From Trissonchulus latispiculum (Eukaryota > Nematoda > Enoplea > Enoplida > Ironidae): DNA of 64,000 nucleotides. Each line of letters starts with the position of its first letter. The stretch's first letter is position 1. Location: contig JASAND010000579.1 of NCBI GenBank assembly GCA_030248195.1, forward strand, positions 32,782 through 96,781, given 5' to 3'. Position numbers and translations under genes: made by a program. Below are positions 57,286 through 64,000 of this stretch, in pieces. The notes under the pieces are model-generated. The model saw only the letters and a program-made list of their open reading frames with translations, was not told the origin of the DNA and made no database searches.

Positions 57286-57583
57286 CTCGGGTGATGCCGG
57301 CCGGGTCAAACAGGCCGGCCGGTCGGCCGGTCAAAAAAGACCGGAAGGTACCAGTTTTGCCCTGTTTTTCGTGTAGTTTGCAAAATTTTTAGCATTAAAT
57401 GATGCATACAGTTACTCCTGGTTATCTATAACTGATAAAATCAAGTAGTGTCCCTTTTCTGAAGACCGGCCGGCCGGCCGGCTGCTTCTGACCCGGCCAG
57501 GCGGCCGGCCGGCCGGCCGGATTGTCGGCGTCGTGGGCCGGCCGGTCGCTGGCCGGGTTTTCCTCGGCCGGCCAACAACTCTG
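57286..57583. mobile_element. GGCCGGCC array with one hAT-like end
   Basis: The right terminus ...GGCCGGCCAACAACTCTG reads outwards as CAGAGTTGTTGGCCGGCC and is followed by AGTCACTA. The array of GGCCGGCC words covers 57298-57331 and 57465-57577. No left terminus with a matching duplication was found. Confidence 0.55.
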
Positions 57584-57730
57584 AGTCACTAGGGTCTAAT
57601 TTGCCGGGGGAGGGTCTGCCGTTAACGAACAGAGCATAGTTTTAAGCTTTGGTGACATAAGAGTGCGCCTAGTGGTACACTCTTATTTTAGTCAGCATAG
57701 AGCCTGGTACCCCCCTTGATAAAAATATAC

Positions 57731-59044
57731 TATACGACCAAAGAATGTGTGTACAAACTTCGACCGTTTATAGCAGATTAACCTTTGGAGTAAACCCGAA
57801 CAATGTATATATTTTTAGAATCCTCAGGAACTCGAGATTTCGAAAATCCGGAAAATTCGAGGAATTTCGGGTTTCATTTACGGAAAATCTAAAATTTTTA
57901 GTTTTTCGCCAAATTTTTATCGCAATCAAAATTTTGTTTTCACGATCGAATAGAGCTGGTACCCCTGCATATTTTTGCTCCTACAAGGTTTTTAAGAAAA
58001 TGCACCCAGTTTCCGGAATTCCGAGTTTTCAGAATTTCCGGATTTTAAAAATTTTCTTCAATACCCACAAGATGGGCATCGTTCGAAAGCTCTTACCGAG
58101 CTGAACAAACTTTGTAATAGAATGGACTCTTAAAAATGCACACATTTCCCGGAATTCGAAAAAACCGGATTTTCCGATTTTAAAACTTTTCTCCAATACC
58201 CCACAATATGGGCATCATTCGAAAGCTCTTGATGAGCTGAACAAATCCTGTAATAGGAGCAACTCGCAGAAATGAGCTCAGTTCTCGGAATTCGCTAAAA
58301 CCTTCTAAGCTAAAGTGAAATCCGGAATTCTTGAATTTCGGGAATTTGGTGCATTTTCAGACATTGGTTCTATCACAAGATTTGTTCAGCTCATCAAGAG
58401 CTTTCGAATGATATCCATATTGTGGGGTATTGGAGAAAATTTTTAAAATCCGGAAAATCCGGGAAAATCCGGTTTTCTCAAATTCCGGGAAATGTGTGCA
58501 TTTTCAAGAGTTTATTCTATTACAAAGGTTGTTCACCTCGATAAGAGCTTTCGAATGATAGCCATCTTGTGGGTATTGGAGAAAATTTTTAAAATCCGGA
58601 AAATCCGGTTTTCTCGAATTCCGGGAATTGTGTGCATTTTCAAGAGTTCATTCTATTACAAAAGTTGTTCACCTCGATAAGAGCTTTCGAATGATAGCCA
58701 TCTTGTGGGTATTGGAGAAAATTTTTAAAATCCGGAAATTTTGAAAACCCGGAATTCCGGAAACTGGGTGCATTTTCGTGAAAAACCTTGTAGGAGCAAA
58801 AATATGCAGGGGTACCAGCTCTATTCGATCGTGAAAACAAAATTTTGATTGCGATAAAAATTTGGCGAAAAAAATAAAATTAAATTTTCCGTGAATGAAA
58901 CTCGGAATTCCGGAATTTTCCGGATTTTCGAAATCTCGAGTTCCTGAGGATTCTAAAAATATATACATTGTTGGGGTTTACTCCAAAGGCTAATCTGCAA
59001 TAAACGGTCGAAGTTTGTACACACATTTTTTGGTCGTACTATAG
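57731..59044. repeat. mirrored tandem array, CTATACGACCAAA-type ends
   Basis: Outer arms 57731-58100 and 58640-59044 are inverted copies (ACAAACTTCGACCG...GAATCCTCAGGAACTCGAGA...GCACCCAGTTTCCGGAATTC). Between them are about 170-bp units with TTTTCCGGATTTT, CAATACCCCACAATATGGGC and GAAAGCTCTTGATGAGCTGA, switching orientation at the centre (about 58330). Confidence 0.8.
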
Positions 59045-59126
59045 AAAAGATTTGACTAACTAGGGACAACTCCAACTATAGGGGTTAGAGTTGATTAACT
59101 GGAGAGTTGACTAACTGGGGACATAC

Positions 59127-59608
59127 CTGTTATCGATCTCGGTGATTAATCGGTATGTGCGCGTGCCCACCTTACAGATTATGAACATTCTTAAAATGCA
59201 ACAACTTCGGCATGTCCACACTTAGGGTAAACTTACATGCAGGGATAGGGTTGTAAATTGTAAGAAAGTAAAAATTAAAATAACATTTTTACAGTTCTTA
59301 ACAGAAGCTAAATTTCGGACTTTTTAACAGATTTTTTACACTTTTAAACATTACTTTTAGGATTGTTTTTTACACTTTCTAGCACGATATTTTTCAATTT
59401 TCTACACTTTACCACTAAGCATAAACATCTTAGAAAGTAACATTTCAAGAGTAGTAAATAAATTGCAGACAGGTTGCTTCCTGAGTGTGAGTGCAATTTA
59501 GATTAAAATAAAGACTAAGCTGAGACTGTGCTCAGTTGCTGCCCTTCCCCCGAAAAACATTTTTATTGAAATAGGTTCTATACTGTATACAAGTACAGTG
59601 GTTGTACA
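59127..59608. other. unassigned sequence
   Basis: No features recognised between the CCCCAGTTAGTCAAC block and the next hAT-like element. Confidence 0.35.
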
Positions 59609-59616
59609 CGTAAAAG

Positions 59617-60794
59617 CAGAGATGGACGCGGGACGAAATTTTTCGTCCCGTCCCGTCCCGTGCCGCACTCGATTTGTTTGTCCCGTCCCGCGGGATCCCG
59701 CAGTCCCGCAAATTTGATTATGTCCGTCCCGCAAAATCCCGCATAATTTCTTAATTTTCTCATTACCTAAAATTAATGGTAATTAATACTAATTTAATAT
59801 GAAAATTTAAAATAACTTTGTTATGTAAACTTTACGCTATTTATTTTTCCTTAAAGATGCAAAGTCAGTATTTAATTTATTATTCAAATAGGCTGCTGTG
59901 TGTAAAAATATGAAATGCTTCAATCATCTGCATCTGCAAACAAACAATATCAATTGTTGATTTCAAAATATTAGCCAAATTGGCCAAATAAAATCAAATT
60001 TAGCGGAATCAGAAAATTTTGCCATAGAAAAGCGATGGAACCGGGTCACCGTTGCAATTTGGGCCCCTTTTCGGATCGGGCCACTGGGTCACCGGGCCAA
60101 GAGCTTGGATCCGGCCTTGATGCGGTTTTCTTAATATCCCACAGATTATTTCCCAAAAATTTTTGGTTTAAAACTAAAACTTTTAGGTCTATTGCAATGT
60201 GGTGCTGATACATGATTTGCATGTTTTAAAATTTAACTTGAGCTTCATAATTTTCGCAGCTTGAGGTTTATTCAATATGTTCTCCAGAAAAATAGTGTTT
60301 GTTCTCATCGGTTCCATGAATATTGCATTGCATAGATCTATTAGAACTAGCTGGTTTGCAAATTATATTAGGCAATGCAGATTAAGCCAAGCTTCAAAAG
60401 TCTCTAGCTTTGTTCCGTCTTTAAGTTAAAACTTTAAGTTAAAACGTAATCAACACTTTATACAACTTCGAAATCATTTATATTACCTGCGTATACCTAC
60501 TCAAAATTAAACAATAAACTTTCGATCAGAAAAGATACGCAAACCAGCACAGCAAATGAAACTTATATTACCTTAAAATTGAATTTTATAGAATAATTTG
60601 AAGTGTGACTGTAATGTTTTGAAAACAGTTATCTAGCTTTCTTAAAAATTCCCTAATTTTGTAGTAAATATAGGAAATTTTTGTCCCGCGGGATCCCGCG
60701 GGACGAAGGTTGTCGTCCCATCCCGTCCCGTCCAGCGGGATCCCGCGGGATCCCGCGGGATCCCGCGGGCTCCCGCGGCCCGCGTCTATCTCTG
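59617..60794. mobile_element. hAT-like non-autonomous element, CGGGATCCCGCGGGATCCC array (1178 bp)
   Basis: Left end CAGAGATGGACGCGGGACG, right end ...CGGCCCGCGTCTATCTCTG. Flanks CGTAAAAG (59609-59616) and CGTACAAG (60795-60802) agree at 7 of 8. GTCCCGTCCCG and CGGGATCCCG arrays lie inside the ends. A GGGTCACC-type fragment (60042-60100) sits in the interior. Confidence 0.88.
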
Positions 60795-61026
60795 CGTACA
60801 AGCCCATGCGTAAGTCAGATCGATCGTTACTTAAGCTGCAAGAATATCAATTTCAAAATTTTAGCTTCTGAAATTTAAAATTCCTGACATATATTTTGTT
60901 CTGGTATGTGTATTTTTGAATCTAATCTAAAACCGAATACATTTTCAATATTTCTCTCAAAATGCTCCTGATTTCCTGATGTCAAATAGTCAAAAGAGTA
61001 CGTATGCCATACTAGTGTTTTAGAAC

Positions 61027-61150
61027 AGTCGGGTCCAACCGGCCGGCGGCCAGCCGCCTACCGCCGAAAAATGTCACCGGCCGGCCGCCCGCCACCGGCC
61101 GTTGGCCGTTCTCGGCCGGTGGCCACTGGCTGGCCGGCGGCTAGCCTGAC
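61027..61150. repeat. GGCCGGCGGCC array, probable hAT-like end
   Basis: Starts near CAGTCGGGTCCAACCGGCCG and consists of GGCCGGCGG/ACCGGCCG words. The sequence CCGGCGGCCAGCCTTCTCTG at 63287-63306 could be the opposite end, separated by the 1.9-kb element that follows, but the flanks do not match. Confidence 0.4.
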
Positions 61151-61899
61151 ATATTTTTCAGTGTTTGAAGGCAATCTGAGCTAGAAAGTTGCAAAATATT
61201 TATAGGCAATGGAAGCAAAAAAGGTAATGGAATCGGTTTTTCCTTTATATATTTGGAAAAGGTTCACATTCAGTCTTGGATTTGTTTTGTAAACATTTGC
61301 TGCTCTCCTCTGCTCAAACTGCTGTGTTAACTATAAATATTTGTGTTATGCCGGTGTCGCATGCCAAAATTTCCCCCATGCTAAGTTTTCCCCAGGGGGA
61401 AATTCTAGCATGCCAAAATTTCCCCCCTCTAATGTTAGCCTAAAAGGGGAAATTCTAGCATGCCAAATTTTCCCCCTCTAATATTTAGCCTAAAATTGGA
61501 GGTTTTCGCATACTGAAATTTTCACTTTCTTATTTTAATGATATACCTGTTTATGAAGATCCTAACCTCCTTTTTAAAAAATCTTCATACAACCAGATTT
61601 TTTATAGTGCTGATATTTGGAAGTATAGGTACATAATTGCTAAATGGTATTTAACGTGTTAAATTTCCCACTTTAGTTATGTCATTAAATATAAACCAAA
61701 AACGAGCAAGTATTAAGTTTAATGGACTTTCTTAATCGTATCGTGGGCTTAGGTTTAATGGAACGAGGAATTTGGACTCTGTGTACCTCTAGTTTTTAAA
61801 AATGGACACATCATTGGGTCTACTTTTACTCCCCTTACAATATAAAAGATTTAAATTTCTGCGAATCCACCTTTGACTTAAATCTATTGGTGAGTGATT

Positions 61900-62197
61900 A
61901 AAGCCCGGTTCATACTTTTTGTGCTTATCTGCTTTGTGCTTTTGTCCTTTTCTATGAGTGCTTTGTGCAAATAGAAAAGCAGGTATCCAAGTTTTTAAAA
62001 ACAAAAATATAAGGTTGTCAGTGATCAACTGCTAAACCACATATTTGCCAAAACAACAGCAGAAAATAATTTAAAAAATATTTGCTAATAATAAACCCAA
62101 ATTATATATATAATTATAAAAATTACCGAAATTAGGATAACATATTGAAATCATCCAGTGAACTAAAGTGAAATGCCTACAACCTAGACATACATTA

Positions 62198-62296
<99 letters not shown>

Positions 62297-62545
62297 TTTT
62301 TAATTTTTATAACTTTTCTTATTTTCCCATCATCTATTTATTTCTTTCTTATTTATGTCTTCTTTGATACCGTATTCAATATCTTCTGATTCGCCGCCTT
62401 CTCTTTTCCATTGGATAATGTCAAAAATACTGAAATTTGATTGGCTAAGCACAAAAGCACTACTCAAAATGTTGAACTCGGCTCAACATTCGAAAGCACA
62501 CCAGAAAAGCACAAAAGCACAAAGCACAAAGCACATTTTTCGAAG
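61900..62545. repeat. inverted AAAGCACAAAGCAC arrays flanking a long (AT)n
   Basis: TTTGTGCTTTTGTCC-type words at 61916-61972 face AAAAGCACAAAGCACAAAGC words at 62448-62536. Probably the subterminal arrays of an inner element; ends not resolved. Confidence 0.55.
62201..62296. repeat. (AT)n microsatellite, about 96 bp
   Basis: Uninterrupted AT dinucleotides. The Tyr/Ile ORF across it is an artefact. Confidence 0.97.
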
Positions 62546-63290
62546 AATAGGGTCAAGACTAAAATAATAATAATAAATTTAGGGTTCTATTTCTATACAA
62601 GGGAAAATTACAACAATCGTTTGGTGCAACGTATTTTGATCTTATATTCTATGTAATTTTCATTGTACTCCAACTGGTACAACGCAACCCCAAATGCTGA
62701 ATAAAATCAAAATCAAAATAAAATCAAAATAAGCATTAAGTTAAGTTAATAATTAAGTTAATTCTTGGTGTTAATTTAATATACGCATGGTTTAAATCTA
62801 TTTTCACAAAATATATATGTTTTGTATTCAAGTTAAGAGTTCAGTTGGATTGAGTTTAATTATATAAAATATATATCGATTAAAACTCATTTTATCTCTT
62901 AATTTGTAGGCTATAGAAAAATTAAAAGGCACATTACAAGCTATCCAACTAAAAGACCCTAAATATTTTATGAAAGCTAAAGAATTTATTTTACCTATGT
63001 ACAATTCGCCTACAAATTCCGTGCTTTGTATATGTTTCACATCCTCTTTGAAATTTTTAAAAACGCAGAAGAAAATTGTAAAGCTATATTGAAATATATA
63101 ATCCACTCAAAACTGCTGAAAACATTGTGTGAATGTTAAATGCCTAAGGGGGAAAGGATTACATGCTGACGTCATCATGCTAAAGTTTCCCCCTTACATG
63201 TAATAAATTTTAATACATATGCGTATTTATATGCATTATGAGCTAGGGGGGAAAATCTAGCATGGGGGAAAAAGTAGCATACGACACCGG

Positions 63291-63892
63291 CGGCCAGCCT
63301 TCTCTGTTGTTAACTTTGTTGTCCTTCCTAAATGTCTTACCCCTAGTTGACAAAAAATTTCTGACCCTTGTAGAGCAAAATTTCTTACTCCTTGTGGTAG
63401 CAATTTTCGGCACCCCTTGTGACAGAAATCGTCACGGGGGAATTCCCCTCCCCCTGCCGCCCCCTCCTGTCCACCTGTGAGTGCCACTATGCTGCAGGAG
63501 AACTTTTGGAAATAAATTTGGGTTGAAGAATTTTTTACGTTTTTACACTTTTTAACACTTTTTTCACAATGTTAAAAAACAAGTGTAAACAAGTAATTAC
63601 TTTTACATGTAAATTAACAACCGTGGACAAAATTTTGTATGGACGCAAAGGCTGTTTTGTAAGCCCATCCGGGTATAGGTATTTGCTCCAGTAAAGCGTT
63701 TATGTGCGAAAGTAATAGAAATGTTATTCTTAAAATGAACGCATTTCTAAAGAACGTTTCCAACTAAAATGTGAAATATTGATTCCTTATTTTGTAAAGT
63801 GAACGAAGTTGATATATTTTGACATATAGCGCTTTACTTTGTGGCGTGCGTGCAGTACTGAAGTAAAATGCATTCAAAGAAAGTTAAAAAGT
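63291..63892. other. unassigned sequence
   Basis: No gene recognised. AATAAA occurs at about 63511; there is a C-rich patch near 63436-63477. Confidence 0.35.
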
Positions 63893-63927
<35 letters not shown>

Positions 63928-63962
63928 TATATAATATATATATGTATATATATATATATATG
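63893..63962. repeat. (TA)n microsatellite
   Basis: An interrupted TA run at the right edge of the window. Confidence 0.93.
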
Positions 63963-64000
63963 GCGAATTTAATCACCACGCACGAAACTCTGTAAGATTA

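Larger units (their letters stand above)
55641..57686. mobile_element. host fold-back with ATAAGAGTG ends, about 95-bp arms
   Basis: Left arm 55641-55740 (AGAGTGTGCC..., AGAGCAAAAACTACTCTG, CTAACGGCTGACC, AATTAGACCC) and right arm 57592-57686 are inverted copies. It carries a TTAA element (56243-57191), a GGCCGGCC array and an inner fold-back. Shares words with the fold-back at 4866-5158. Confidence 0.7.
45312..59126. mobile_element. possible 13.8-kb outer element defined by inverted CCCCAGTTAGTCAAC blocks
   Basis: The left block reads GTATCCCCA...GTCAAC; the right block reads GTTGACTAACTGGGGACATAC, its inverse with two extra bases. No target duplication was identified beyond a possible TA. 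If real, this element contains everything from 45.3 to 59.1 kb. Two independent blocks cannot be excluded. Confidence 0.35.
61351..63290. mobile_element. element with CCGGTGTCG ends and TAGCATGCC/TTTCCCCC arrays (1.94 kb)
   Basis: Inverted ends CCGGTGTCGCATGC and GCATACGACACCGG. Three tandem units of about 50 bp (TTCTAGCATGCCAAAATTTCCCCC type) lie inside the left end, and inverted AATCTAGCATGGGGGAAA words inside the right. No target duplication seen. The interior holds the (AT)n run and an AAGCACAAAGCAC array. Confidence 0.65.

Noticed and set aside
57745..58104. 119-aa ORF in the mirrored array
   Set aside because: Its counterpart appears on the other strand at 58669-58968 because of the inverted arms; repeat-derived.
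62168..62389. 73-aa Tyr/Ile-rich ORF
   Set aside because: Translation of the (AT)n microsatellite.

Overview
The window is a piece of the nuclear genome of a bilaterian invertebrate. It is AT-rich and has GT-AG introns of up to 14 kb. Exons of two conserved animal genes can be spliced in frame by eye. I cannot name the phylum: the coding evidence fixes 'bilaterian animal' and no more. No prokaryotic features are present (no operons, no CRISPR, no long ORFs).

Three protein-coding loci are supported, all on the + strand. (1) 1-6022 holds the last three exons of an ST13/Hip (Hsc70-interacting protein) homologue, whose 5' part lies left of the window. (2) 9617-10240 is a 207-codon BTB/BACK ORF with possible upstream exons from 9217. 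(3) 28398-45091 is a three-exon NK6-class homeobox gene (257 aa predicted), with introns of 1.6 kb and 14.3 kb; the second splits the homeodomain after residue 46.

Most of the rest is non-autonomous DNA transposons and fold-backs, many nested. Three groups have boundaries that can be checked. The first is hAT-like: termini of the form YAGNGNTG, 8-bp target duplications, and a private short GC-rich word tandemly repeated just inside both ends of each element (839-4744, 26890-28021, 31471-32880, 33874-34952, 48900-54741, 50157-53038, 59617-60794). The second is a TTAA-flanked group with G-rich or GGTGGTG ends (971-2365, 2370-3585, 7958-8933, 11587-12984, 42416-43388, 47349-48565, 54899-55475, 56243-57191). 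The third is fold-backs beginning GGGTCTTATCTCG with 8-bp duplications (15733-16177, 31173-33164). A Mutator-like fold-back with a 9-bp duplication sits at 22304-23079, and a TA-flanked element at 50466-51544. None contains an ORF long enough for a transposase, so all would have to be moved in trans.

Two stacks are four levels deep. One fills most of NK6 intron 2 (33325-44172). The other lies downstream of NK6 (about 45312-59126). The least explained sequence is the inside of the intron-2 stack, 35.8-42.3 kb. It has no convincing coding sequence but carries many perfect stem-loops, a repeated 16-bp hairpin, and a 36-bp perfect palindrome that reads as six alternating heat-shock-element units (40402-40437).
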